Positions 1 to 7,600 of a DNA stretch of 8,168 nt are shown here, in pieces; positions within the stretch are counted from its first letter, which is position 1; each line of letters begins with the position of its first letter. The stretch comes from Chitinophaga pinensis. GTDB lineage: Bacteria; Bacteroidota; Bacteroidia; M30B66. Made by a program: the position numbers and the translations under genes. The notes below the pieces were generated by a model. It was not told where the DNA came from, did no database searches, and saw only the letters and a program-made list of their open reading frames with translations. The DNA lies in contig CALQRR010000061.1 in assembly GCA_943333015.1 (NCBI GenBank), positions 1-8,168 on the forward strand, written 5' to 3'.

Positions 1-185
1 AAAGCGACATTGATATTTTGGTTGATCTTGACTATTCCAAAAGAATTGGATTGGGATTTATACAAATGAAAATTGACTTGGAGAAAATACTCAAAACCAA
101 CGTTGATCTGGTTTCCTCCAATGGTTTGTCTAAGCATATCCGACCAATAATTGAAAGTGAGAAACAGCTAATTTATGCACGGTAA
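1..185 (+). CDS. mntA: MntA-type nucleotidyltransferase antitoxin, 5' part missing
   Basis: Partial gene; the start lies before the window and 60 codons plus TAA remain in the frame beginning at base 3. The visible part opens with S-D-I-D-I-L-V-D-L, the DxD metal-binding half of the minimal nucleotidyltransferase signature GSx10DxD. The Gly-Ser half should be just upstream. A second strand reading N-V-D-L-V (Asp codon at 105-107) supplies the usual third carboxylate. In the characterised family, MntA transfers AMP from ATP to a tyrosine of the HepT toxin and so neutralises it. The stop overlaps the downstream HEPN gene by 11 bases, the standard antitoxin-first order, which implies co-transcription and coupled translation. 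The region is AT-rich: I count 21 G/C of 60 at 181-240 against 32 of 60 at 1021-1080. The family call is firm. Activity cannot be judged without the missing N-terminus. Confidence 0.85.
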   Translation, partial: SDIDILVDLDYSKRIGLGFIQMKIDLEKILKTNVDLVSSNGLSKHIRPIIESEKQLIYAR

Positions 186-522
186 ATTAGGAGACAAAAT
201 TAGGCTTAATCACATTCTTGAGGCGATCATGGAAATTGAAAGCTATCTGAATAAAGTTGATTTTGATACGTTTCTTAAAAATTCCATGATGAGATTTGCT
301 TGCATAAAGCAGATGGAAATTGTTGGAGAAGCGAGTAATCATATTTCCGAAGACGTTAAGAATAAATTTTCGGAAATTGAATGGTCGCAGATAGTTGGAA
401 TGCGTCATGTATTTGTTCATGAGTACTTTGGAGTTGACATCAGGTTAGTTTGGGAAATTATTAAAAATGACCTCCCTGAATTTAAAGCCAAAGTGATCGC
501 CATCATTGGGACAATCGAGTAA
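175..522 (+). CDS. hepT: HepT-like HEPN ribonuclease toxin (DUF86)
   Basis: A 115-residue all-helical HEPN-family protein of normal DUF86 length. The RX4HXY ribonuclease motif is intact as R77, H82 and Y84, in R-H-V-F-V-H-E-Y. The family's G-E-A-S-N segment is at 51-55. The N-terminus (D-K-I-R-L-N-H-I-L-E-A-I, 7-18) matches the usual first helix, which supports the ATG at 175. By family knowledge this is the toxin, an RNA-cutting enzyme acting as a dimer in the cytoplasm. It is held in check when the MntA partner adds AMP to the motif tyrosine, here Y84. The gene overlaps the antitoxin by 11 bases and shares its AT-rich composition, unlike the following genes, which suggests recent acquisition. 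No strong ribosome-binding site is seen, as is usual in Bacteroidota. The toxin looks intact. Its RNA target cannot be read from sequence. Confidence 0.9.
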   Translation: MHGKLGDKIRLNHILEAIMEIESYLNKVDFDTFLKNSMMRFACIKQMEIVGEASNHISEDVKNKFSEIEWSQIVGMRHVFVHEYFGVDIRLVWEIIKNDLPEFKAKVIAIIGTIE

Positions 523-682
523 GGCCACATCAGCTAACAGCATCAGCCTCCCAAAGCGGTGTTTATACTCCCAAGACTGTTTTTTAATAGCCAAGTTTCC
601 AAAATCTTCATCAACACATATTGTTATACCTCAATTTTGCGAAGTAGCAATCTCAACGTAAGTCTTCCGTTATTTGAAACAC

Positions 683-1264
683 ATGAATAGCGCCTTTTTA
701 TTTTCTCTGCTGCTTGGGATAATCCTTCCCTTTCAATCCTTTCAACCGGAACGGAGTGTCCTTTCCCAAAGTGTTGCCCCAGCTTCCGACACGCTATATT
801 GGAAAACCGATGTAAAACTCAATTGGGCCGATTTTCAGTCGACCGCTCCCGGTGGCCATAATTTTGCCGCCTACACGTTTACCATCATCACCATGGAATA
901 CGAAGTGCTGGAGCGAGGAACGCACATTCAACCACGTTTTACCGTGAGATCGGCCTTTCAACGCAGCAAATCTTGGGTCGATCGCAAGGATCCTTTGGCA
1001 CAAACACCCGAAATTCTCGCCCACGAGCAGCTGCATTTCAACATCTCCGAAATTACCGCTCGCGACCTGCGCAAGAAACTGAGATCAAAAAAATACACCT
1101 CCAATTACCGCAAAGAAATCCGCGGCATTTATGAGCAGAGCATCCAACAAGGTGATGACATGCAGAAGCGTTACGACAAAGAAACGCGTCACGGCTTGAG
1201 CAAAGAAGCGCAAAAACGCTGGTCATCGTTTGTCGCTGAGCAATTGAATAATCAAGAAAGCTGA
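683..1264 (+). CDS. DUF922 domain protein, probable secreted HExxH metallopeptidase-like protein
   Basis: 193 residues from the ATG at 683. An in-frame TTG at 674 would add three residues (M-K-H) and cannot be excluded, since those residues would give the signal peptide basic charge. The N-terminus is a hydrophobic signal-peptide-like segment (residues 2-20) that fits export to the periplasm or outer membrane. The mature part has the DUF922 hallmarks: an early L-N-W-A-D-F segment, H-E-Q-L-H-F at 114-119 (the HExxH zinc-ligand motif) and Y-D-K-E-T-R-H-G at 164-171. The family is annotated as predicted zinc peptidase-like, but I know of no established substrate, so function is inferred from the motif only. 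The gene is monocistronic as seen: 160 bases separate it from hepT, and it runs tail-to-tail into purC, sharing 13 bases with it. GC content is clearly higher than in the toxin-antitoxin pair. Confidence 0.8.
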   Translation: MNSAFLFSLLLGIILPFQSFQPERSVLSQSVAPASDTLYWKTDVKLNWADFQSTAPGGHNFAAYTFTIITMEYEVLERGTHIQPRFTVRSAFQRSKSWVDRKDPLAQTPEILAHEQLHFNISEITARDLRKKLRSKKYTSNYRKEIRGIYEQSIQQGDDMQKRYDKETRHGLSKEAQKRWSSFVAEQLNNQES

Positions 1265-2223
1265 GACAGAAACCGCGATACGTTTGCAAACACGCGGACT
1301 TCTGTTTCGTTATACTGCTGCGGCTCAAACGTTTTGCCGGTAATGTGTTCGTATAACTCAATGTACCGTGCCGAAATCTCCTGAATAAAATCCTCTCCCA
1401 TGGTTGGAATTGCCTGGCCTTCTTTGCCCTGAAAACCTTGGCTGATTAACCATTGACGCACGAATTCTTTACTCAGCTGTTTTTGGGTTTCACCCCGGGC
1501 TTGTCGTTCGGCGTATCCATCGGCATAAAAATACCGCGAGGAATCAGGTGTGTGAATCTCGTCAATCAAAAGAATTTCCCCTTCCGCCGTTTTCCCGAAT
1601 TCATATTTCGTATCCACCAAAATCAACCCACGTTCGGCCGCCATCTCCGTTCCCCGCTGAAACAAGGCCCGGGTATACGCTTCCAGCTGCAGGTAATCGT
1701 TTTCCGAAACAATGCCCTGTCGCATAATTTCCTCGCGGGAAATGTCCTCATCATGCCCTTCCGATGCTTTGGTTGTCGGTGTGATGATGGGAGTTGGGAG
1801 TTTATCATTTTCCTTCAATCCTTCAGGCAGGTCCACGCCGCAAATGCTTCGTTTACCAGCAGCATATTCACGCGCGGCATGACCGGCTAAATAGCCACGA
1901 ATCACCATTTCAACTTTAAACGGGGTGCACATCCGGCCAACGGCCACATTGGGATCCGGCGTGCCTAACAACCAGTTGGGAACAATGTCGCGCGTGGCGT
2001 CCAAAAAATAAGTCGCGGTTTGATTCAACACCTGTCCTTTAAAGGGAATGCCTTTGGGCAATACCACATCAAAGGCCGAAATCCGGTCGCTTGCCACCAT
2101 CACCAAAAATTGATTGCGAATGGTATACACATCGCGCACTTTTCCGCGGTAGAAAGCAGTTTGTCCTTCAAACAGGAAATCAGTTGCGCGGAGGCTGCTC
2201 AGGCTGGTTGGCTTGGTATGCAT
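1252..2223 (-). CDS. purC: Phosphoribosylaminoimidazole-succinocarboxamide synthase (SAICAR synthetase)
   Basis: A 323-residue PurC of the longer type found in yeast and many Bacteroidota; the common bacterial form is about 240 residues. It catalyses the ATP-dependent joining of CAIR and L-aspartate to SAICAR in de novo purine synthesis, in the cytoplasm. Visible signatures are R-G-K-V-R-D-V-Y (26-33, nucleotide-binding N-lobe), A-S-D-R-I-S-A-F-D (44-52), V-I-R-G-Y-L-A-G (107-114), [12 protein letters not shown] (199-210) and [13 protein letters not shown] (220-232), all intact. The ATG at 2223 is the only ATG, GTG or TTG upstream of the conserved R-G-K in this frame before a stop. It puts the first 14 codons inside phoH, a 44-base overlap that suggests translational coupling. 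The 3' end overlaps the convergent DUF922 gene by 13 bases. Confidence 0.95.
   Translation of the reverse strand: MHTKPTSLSSLRATDFLFEGQTAFYRGKVRDVYTIRNQFLVMVASDRISAFDVVLPKGIPFKGQVLNQTATYFLDATRDIVPNWLLGTPDPNVAVGRMCTPFKVEMVIRGYLAGHAAREYAAGKRSICGVDLPEGLKENDKLPTPIITPTTKASEGHDEDISREEIMRQGIVSENDYLQLEAYTRALFQRGTEMAAERGLILVDTKYEFGKTAEGEILLIDEIHTPDSSRYFYADGYAERQARGETQKQLSKEFVRQWLISQGFQGKEGQAIPTMGEDFIQEISARYIELYEHITGKTFEPQQYNETEVRVFANVSRFLSQLS
1266..1305 (+). terminator. Long interrupted hairpin after the DUF922 stop, inside the 3' end of purC
   Basis: ACAGAA (1266-1271) pairs with TTCTGT (1300-1305) and CCGCG (1273-1277) pairs with CGCGG (1293-1297), separated by a 1/2-base internal bulge. The palindrome GTTTGCAAAC (1282-1291) sits in the loop. 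The hairpin begins one base after the DUF922 stop codon and is followed on the plus strand by only a short T-rich stretch (TTCGTTAT). It is the best candidate terminator for DUF922, although the weak T-tract makes pure intrinsic termination uncertain. On the minus strand the same bases encode the last residues of PurC. Confidence 0.5.
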
Positions 2224-3151
2224 GGAGTATGGCGGTAACGAGTTTATGTCGAATCACATCACTGGTATCGAGGTGAATAATCTCAATGCCTGGAATGTTT
2301 TGAAGTATGCGAATGCCGGTGGCCAGTCCGGAGGCCTGATTGCGCGGAAGGTCAATTTGGGTTAAATCGCCCGTGATGAGGAATTTGGCCGATCGTCCCA
2401 TCCGTGTGAGAAACATCTTGAGCTGGGCTTCGGTGGTGTTTTGGGCTTCATCTAAAATGACAAAAGCATTGTCGAGCGTTCGGCCGCGCATAAATGCCAG
2501 TGGTGCAATTTGAATGATGCCGGTTTCGAGGAACAGCGCGAGCTTATCGGCCGGAATCATATCGAGCAGTGCATCGTACAAGGGCTGCAGATACGGATCG
2601 AGTTTTTCTTTCAAATCGCCGGGTAAAAAACCCAGATTCTCGCCTGCTTCCACTGCCGGTCGGGTGAGAATAATCCGCTTTACTTCCTTGTTTCGCAAGG
2701 CTCTTACGGCCAGTGCAACAGCGGTATAGGTTTTTCCAGTTCCCGCCGGGCCAATCGCAAAAACCATGTCATTGGTGTACGACGCAGTCACAATACGACG
2801 CTGATTGGGCGTACGGGCTTTTACCACCAACCCGTTGTTGCCAAACACAATCACATCCGAACCACCACCTTGTTCGGGCGCAAGTTCGGGCAGATCGTTA
2901 TCGGGATTCATCAGCTTTTTTACAAGCTGCTCACTCAAACTGCCATAGCGCTGCTGATGGGCGATGAGTGTTCCGAGTTTCTGTTCAAAGACAGCGATAT
3001 CGATTTCTTCCCCCTGAACTTTCAAATCCAGTCCGCGGGCAACGAGTTTGAGTTTAGGAAAATATGCACGGATCTGATCGAGCGTCTCGTCATTAACACC
3101 GTAAATCTCCACAGGATTAACGTCCGGGAGTCGGATGGTTTTTTCTGTCAA
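2180..3151 (-). CDS. phoH: PhoH family P-loop ATPase
   Basis: 323 residues, normal length for the PhoH/PhoH-like (YbeZ-type) family: cytoplasmic ATPases associated with RNA metabolism and ribosome-related processes, exact role unsettled. Motifs in order are R-T-P-N-Q-R-R (113-119), Walker A G-P-A-G-T-G-K-T (134-141), [16 protein letters not shown] (163-178), the segment G-R-T-L-D-N-A-F (223-230), Walker B V-I-L-D-E-A-Q-N (231-238), [10 protein letters not shown] (260-269) and D-V-I-R-H-K-L-V (298-305). The start is a TTG (minus strand, 3149-3151). There is no ATG upstream before an in-frame stop at 3170-3172, and the N-terminus M-T-E-K-T-I-R-L looks like that of Bacteroidota relatives. It is the first gene of a two-gene unit with purC. 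The unusual start may keep expression modest. Confidence 0.93.
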   Translation of the reverse strand: MTEKTIRLPDVNPVEIYGVNDETLDQIRAYFPKLKLVARGLDLKVQGEEIDIAVFEQKLGTLIAHQQRYGSLSEQLVKKLMNPDNDLPELAPEQGGGSDVIVFGNNGLVVKARTPNQRRIVTASYTNDMVFAIGPAGTGKTYTAVALAVRALRNKEVKRIILTRPAVEAGENLGFLPGDLKEKLDPYLQPLYDALLDMIPADKLALFLETGIIQIAPLAFMRGRTLDNAFVILDEAQNTTEAQLKMFLTRMGRSAKFLITGDLTQIDLPRNQASGLATGIRILQNIPGIEIIHLDTSDVIRHKLVTAILHAYQANQPEQPPRN

Positions 3152-3192
3152 AAGCGGAAAGGATAGTTGTTAGGAATTGCTGAAATGCACGG

Positions 3193-3223
3193 TTGCATAT
3201 CACCTACAAATAAATGAATTTTG
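3193..3223 (+). promoter_or_regulatory. Candidate promoter for the DUF62-ABM pair
   Basis: TTG (3193-3195), 20 bases, then GAATTTTG (3216-3223), which has one mismatch to the Bacteroidota -7 consensus TAnnTTTG. It would start transcription about 20-25 bases before the ATG at 3254. If correct, it rules out the in-frame TTG at 3221 as the start codon, because that codon would lie in the -7 element. It interleaves with the candidate phoH promoter on the other strand. Confidence 0.33.
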
Positions 3224-3237
3224 ACACGCCCTTCCAA
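3207..3237 (-). promoter_or_regulatory. Candidate promoter for phoH-purC
   Basis: On the minus strand a TTG (plus-strand 3235-3237) is followed after 20 bases by TTTATTTG (plus-strand 3207-3214). The Bacteroidota housekeeping sigma consensus is a TTTG/TTG -33 element, about 17-23 bases, then TAnnTTTG. The -7 here has one mismatch. It would give a leader of about 50 bases before the TTG start of phoH. This is pattern matching only. Confidence 0.3.
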
Positions 3238-3253
3238 GCAAGGGATTTCAACA

Positions 3254-4051
3254 ATGGCATTCATAACCTTAACCACCGATATGGGACTGAGCGACTATTA
3301 CGTTGCAGCAGTGAAAGGCGCCATTTTGACCCAGTTGCCCGAAGCCGTGATTGTGGATATCACGCACGATATTCCCAAGTTCGACCGGATGAAAGCGGGG
3401 TTTGTACTGCGCAATGCATATGCGCATTTTCCTGCGGGAACGGTTCATATCATTGGCGTGGAGACGCTCGAGGATGAAGACACGCCGCATGTGGCGGTAA
3501 AGATCAACGGGCATTATTTTGTGGGTGCTGATTCGGGCATTTTTTCCCTGTTGTTTTCTCCGCAGTTGGCCGATGAAGTGGTGCAGCTCAACATCCGCAA
3601 AGAGCCAACAGCCCGTTCTTTTCCTACGTACGATTTGTTTGTGACCGCCGCCTGTCACTTGGCACGGGGCGGAACGTTGGAAGTCATTGGGCGCAAAATT
3701 CGTGGTTTCCGGCAAAGTTTGATGCTTTCGCCAACACGCGGAGAGTCGCATCTCGGGGCGAGTATCATCTATATTGATTCCTACGGGAATCTCTTTACCA
3801 ATATCCGTCAAGAGCAGTTTGAAGAGCGCCGTCAGAATGGGAAATTCGAGATAGTATTGCGCAAATCTTCTCAAAATATCAGCCGCATCAGCCGCAGCTA
3901 CAATGAAGTAGGTGAAGGGGAGATGTGTGCCTTGTTTAATGCATCGGGATATCTGGAAATTTCTATTAATCGGGGTTCTGCGTCGCGTTTGATTGGTCTT
4001 CGGGTAAACGATACTATACGTGTAGAATTCGATGTTGATACGGATCGTTGA
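3254..4051 (+). CDS. DUF62 / SAM hydroxide adenosyltransferase-fold protein
   Basis: 265 residues from the ATG at 3254; a TTG at 3221 would add 11 residues with no family resemblance. The N-terminus T-L-T-T-D-M-G-L-S-D-Y-Y-V-A-A-V-K-G (5-22) is the SAM-binding signature of the chlorinase/fluorinase/DUF62 superfamily. It is followed by I-V-D-I-T-H-D-I (33-40), G-A-D-S-G-I-F-S-L-L (91-100) and the C-domain strand I-Y-I-D-S-Y-G-N-L-F-T-N-I (172-184). Characterised archaeal DUF62 enzymes hydrolyse SAM to adenosine and methionine using an Asp-Arg-His triad. Here the V-D-P-G-V-G..R segment reads V-E-T-L-E-D-E-D-T-P-H (69-79), and the usual T-F-H-G-R-D reads S-F-P-T-Y-D (122-127). The triad therefore looks absent and activity is uncertain. 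The fold assignment is firm. The gene overlaps the next one by 20 bases and is divergent from phoH. Confidence 0.88.
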   Translation: MAFITLTTDMGLSDYYVAAVKGAILTQLPEAVIVDITHDIPKFDRMKAGFVLRNAYAHFPAGTVHIIGVETLEDEDTPHVAVKINGHYFVGADSGIFSLLFSPQLADEVVQLNIRKEPTARSFPTYDLFVTAACHLARGGTLEVIGRKIRGFRQSLMLSPTRGESHLGASIIYIDSYGNLFTNIRQEQFEERRQNGKFEIVLRKSSQNISRISRSYNEVGEGEMCALFNASGYLEISINRGSASRLIGLRVNDTIRVEFDVDTDR

Positions 4052-4331
4052 AATGCATTTCAGAACAGATGCCCGGGAGGCATTTCTGGAGCTCTTTCAT
4101 GCCAGTAAAGAGAAGATCCGGAATTTTCCGGGGTGTCAACACCTGGATCTCCTGAATGAACCAGCCGATCCCTGTCATTTTTTTACCTACAGCTATTGGG
4201 AAAACGAAACGGCATTGAACCGCTACCGGGATTCAGAACTTTTTGCAGTGACCTGGGCTAACACCAAATCGGGATTCGATCAAAAGCCTCGCGCTTGGTC
4301 ATTGGACAAACTCGTCTCGCTCCCCAGTTAA
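4032..4331 (+). CDS. Antibiotic biosynthesis monooxygenase (ABM) domain protein
   Basis: A 99-residue single-domain protein of the dimeric alpha+beta barrel ABM superfamily. The first strand is M-L-I-R-I-V-E-M-H-F (1-10). The helix with K-I-R-N-F-P-G-C-Q-H-L (28-38) leads into the second strand. The typical F-F-T-Y-S-Y-W-E-N-E-T-A-L-N-R-Y (50-65) and S-E-L-F (68-71) follow, and the protein ends with K-P-R-A-W-S-L (85-91). Members include cofactor-free quinol monooxygenases and heme-degrading enzymes, but many small stand-alone copies have no known substrate, and nothing here fixes one. The ATG at 4032 lies inside the DUF62 gene (20-base overlap), so the two are probably translated from one message. 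Length is normal and no truncation is seen. It is probably the last gene of this unit. Confidence 0.85.
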   Translation: MLIRIVEMHFRTDAREAFLELFHASKEKIRNFPGCQHLDLLNEPADPCHFFTYSYWENETALNRYRDSELFAVTWANTKSGFDQKPRAWSLDKLVSLPS

Positions 4332-4601
4332 AATCTGATTTAAATTTCCCATCTACCAAAAACGGAATTGTCTTTTTCTGTGCAGAATAGCTCTAAAAAA
4401 ACATTTTTCACGTTAAATATTCTTCGCCTGAGCGGAGGTGTCTCCAGATTACAGTGTTGATATTCAGTAAATTTAAGAATTACTCCAGCCCGATTGTGCT
4501 TTTTTCTTACACTGTAAGAGCAGACGGCTTCGGTCTGTATTCGGGTATAACTACACGTATAGCTTTGAACGTACAAACCACACATGATAAATCACACCAC
4601 C
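4332..4601. other. Intergenic region before the giant surface-protein gene
   Basis: 270 AT-rich bases with no supportable gene. It holds several A and T runs but no convincing hairpin-plus-T-tract terminator for the ABM gene. Small hairpins are present: GGAG-gtgt-CTCC (4434-4445), TTACA-c-TGTAA (4507-4517) and CAGAC (4521-4525) with GTCTG (4533-4537). A promoter candidate lies at its right end. Confidence 0.5.
4534..4567 (+). promoter_or_regulatory. Candidate Bacteroidota promoter for the giant surface protein
   Basis: TAGCTTTG at 4560-4567 matches the TAnnTTTG -7 consensus exactly. TCTG at 4534-4537, 22 bases upstream, is a one-mismatch -33 element. Transcription would begin about 28 bases before the ATG at 4602. 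The small palindrome at 4507-4517 lies just upstream and could be an operator, but nothing proves it. Confidence 0.5.
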
Positions 4602-7600
4602 ATGAATCGAATTATTACTCACATACTACCGCTTTTGCTCGCTTTTATTGCGAGTTCAGCACATGCTGCCGAAAAGATCTGGACCGGAGCAACGGGAAGC
4701 AATTGGAATACGGCGGCTAACTGGTTACCAACTGGCGTTCCTGTTACCGCCGATGATGTCATTTTTGATGGATCGGTAAGTTCCTCCGGATGCAGCTTGC
4801 CCTCCTCCGTGATTATCCGCAACCTGCATGTTTTGCCGAGTTACACAGGAACTATTTCCGGAATGAATCAATCATCGGCGATCCTCACGGTTGCTCAGGT
4901 GATGCAGCTTTCCGGAGGAACACTTTCTACCGGGCTTTCTAAATTGAAAGTGATGGGGCAGCTGTGGGTCGATGGTGGTTCGTTGAATAAAGGTTCTGTG
5001 GGAATTTGTTCGATCATCGATTTGAAGATCAGCAGTGGTTCATTCACTATACAAGATGCACCGGTAGAGATACTGGGCAACTTCTTGTTGGAAGGCGGAG
5101 CGTTTCAAACCGGATCAGGAAGTTTTATCGTGAAAACATCGTATCAGCAAAGTGGTGGTAGCTTTGCGAAGACAGCAGGTGTTGGTACATTTAGTCCAAC
5201 CGGCAATTTGAGCATCTCTGGCGGCACATTCGATTGTCAGAATGCCTCCATGACTTTCAAATCACTTGCACTCAGCAATGCTATTTTTAACGGCGGTGCC
5301 GGATCTGTTTATTTTAACGGAAATCTGGACATCACCAGTGCATCCTTCTTGAAAACTTCGGGCGCTGTCTATATGAATGCTGCTTCCGCGTTTAACGCAA
5401 GCGATGCCACTATTCAATTGGGGACAGCGGCGTTCAATGCAAACGCGATCACCATCAGCGGTGGAACAGCCAACCTCGGAACAGGAAATCTGATTGTGAA
5501 TGGAACTGCAACCTTTCTTAATACCGATGTTTCGAAACCTGCTGGCAACTCCAATTTTGGAAGTATTTATAGTGTAAATGCTCAGTCAAGCTCCGTTGTT
5601 TTCGGCACCGGTCTTCTCAATATCGGCGCATTGAGTCTACAAGAATCCCTTTTCAATGCAGGAAGTAATACGCTCAATGTTGAAGGAGATATCAGTATTT
5701 CTGGGGCATCTCAGTTTACCAAGACCAGCGGATTTGCACAACTTTCTATCAATGGCCAATTGGCTATCACAGGCGGTGCGGTGAATCTGAGTGGCTGTTC
5801 TCAAATCAATACAGGTCGCTGGAATCAAAGTGCAGGAACATTCGCTTGCGGATCGAGTCCTATGCAGGTTCGTGGCAATCTCGAACTTTCCGGAACATCG
5901 GTTTTTACAGCACCCGCAGCATTACTTGATCTTCAAGGCAGCTTCCGACTGATCAGTGGTACATTCAATCACAATACAGGAACGCTGCGCATGAGCGGAA
6001 CCGCTTCAACAACGTATAGCATTTTGGGTAGTCCGGTTTTTCATGTGCTGGAAATCACTAATACTGCAGGTGTTAACCCAAAGACCGTTGAAGTATACGG
6101 CACCGTTCAAATCAATCAGAATCTCTGGTTGAAAAATGGCAGTGTAGCTAATCGTGCTATCCGTTTGAATACGGGAACTCTGAATCTGTTAAGTAACCTC
6201 AATATCAGCGATTACCGCTGTACCGAAATCAGCCCGGGAACAGCAACATTGCTCTTTAGCGGCAGCTCTACACAAACCATTTTGGGAACATCAACTACAA
6301 CGGGCGTGGGAGTTCTTCCCGCTATTTTTATTGATAAAACGGGCGGTTTAGTGCAACTGACAAACAACGTTTGTTTTGGAAATGGTTTCGGGCATCAGAA
6401 CGCTAGCATTGAATTTGATCCCGCCATGGTCTATGAAATGGCCGGCGGTGCGTTTTCGGTTGAAAATCTCTTAATTCCTAAAGTTCGCGTGTCGGGAACG
6501 GCAACGTTGACTAGCTCGATGGTTGTACTGGGGAATTTGGAACTTCTTCCATCAGGATTTCTGATGAACGGCAGCAATGCCTTAAACATTAACGGAGATT
6601 TGATCAACGAAGGACGCTTTCAAAACATGAACGGATCACTTAACGTGAGCGGATCGTTGTCCAACAGTGGCGAGTTTGCGGCAAACAGTGGTTCGATGAA
6701 CGCCTTGTCGGGCATTACGCAAGAAAGCGGTGTCTTTTCCTGCGGAACTGGACAAGTTAATTCCCTCGGTACATTGACTATTAACAACGGCAGCTTTAAT
6801 TGCGCCAGTGGATCGGTAGTGGTCAGCGGAACATTGAATCAGAATGGCGGTCAGCTCAACGGAAATACCAATGGCGGGACGTTGATTGTGAGTCAGCATT
6901 TTAACCAAGTAGCCGGAATTTACAATGCACAATCCGGTATTTTGAATATTGGCGGTACACTCAATCTTGCAGGTACATTTATCCGGGGAACAGGCACTGT
7001 TAATTTCAATGGATTCGGACCTCAAACCATTCCTGCTTTGTTTTACAACAAGCTTTCGATTGCAGGTAGTGGCCGACTGATTACACTTTCATCGGGAGAA
7101 ATTCGGATTGCGGCTGCCGCCGGTGGTTTTGCTCCCAATGCCTCCAATCTGTATACAACGACCAACAACACGATCAATTACAATAACAACGGCAATCAGG
7201 ATGTAACGGGTTTTGTATACAACAACCTTACTGTTTCGCGGTCAGGCACCAAAAGTATTCTGGCCAACTCATCCGTGAAAAATACGTTGCGCGTAATTAA
7301 TTCCGCTATTCTGGATGCAGATGGCGTTTCGAACAACCGCGTATTGACCTTGATCAGTAATCAAAACCAAACGGCGCGTATTGATCAGATTACATCCACA
7401 GCATCTATCGTTGGGAACTTAACGGTTCAACGTTGGACACGTGGAGGAATCCGGTCCAATCGTTTCATCGCTTCGCCTGTGGATACCGTGGGAGGAATTA
7501 AGTTTAAGCAAGTAAAAGACAATGTACTTTTATTTGGACCGGGGAATACTGCTAACGGATGGGATAATCCGACTGTTTACACAACAAATGTTTGGGTATT

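Noticed and set aside
523..682. Possible promoter for DUF922 (CAATTTTG at 632-639)
   Set aside because: It has one mismatch to the -7 consensus, and no TTG lies at the right distance upstream, so it is not better than chance.
1053..1361. 102-codon minus-strand frame across the DUF922/purC junction
   Set aside because: It overlaps the ends of two supported genes in a different frame and is Cys- and Ser-rich without any recognisable pattern.
1453..1890. 145-codon plus-strand frame opposite purC
   Set aside because: It is antisense to conserved PurC motifs and has no domain, signal or start context of its own.
3269..3874. 201-codon open frame on the minus strand opposite the DUF62 gene
   Set aside because: It mirrors a strongly supported gene, has no recognisable family, and its composition (Arg/His/Gln rich) is what antisense of that coding frame produces.
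4380..4420. Terminator after the ABM gene (A-run and T-run near 4396-4408)
   Set aside because: The only pairing is a short A/T stem with no GC-rich part, too weak to call a terminator.
4454..4720. 88-codon plus-strand frame spanning the start of the giant gene
   Set aside because: It overlaps the promoter and the well-supported signal peptide in another frame, and its protein has no family features.
5202..6995. CRISPR or DNA-level tandem repeat
   Set aside because: The repeats are visible only in the translated protein; the DNA copies are too divergent and have no spacer structure.
6636..7025. 129-codon minus-strand frame in the giant gene
   Set aside because: It is an antisense shadow of the repeat array; repeated sense codons keep the antisense frame open.
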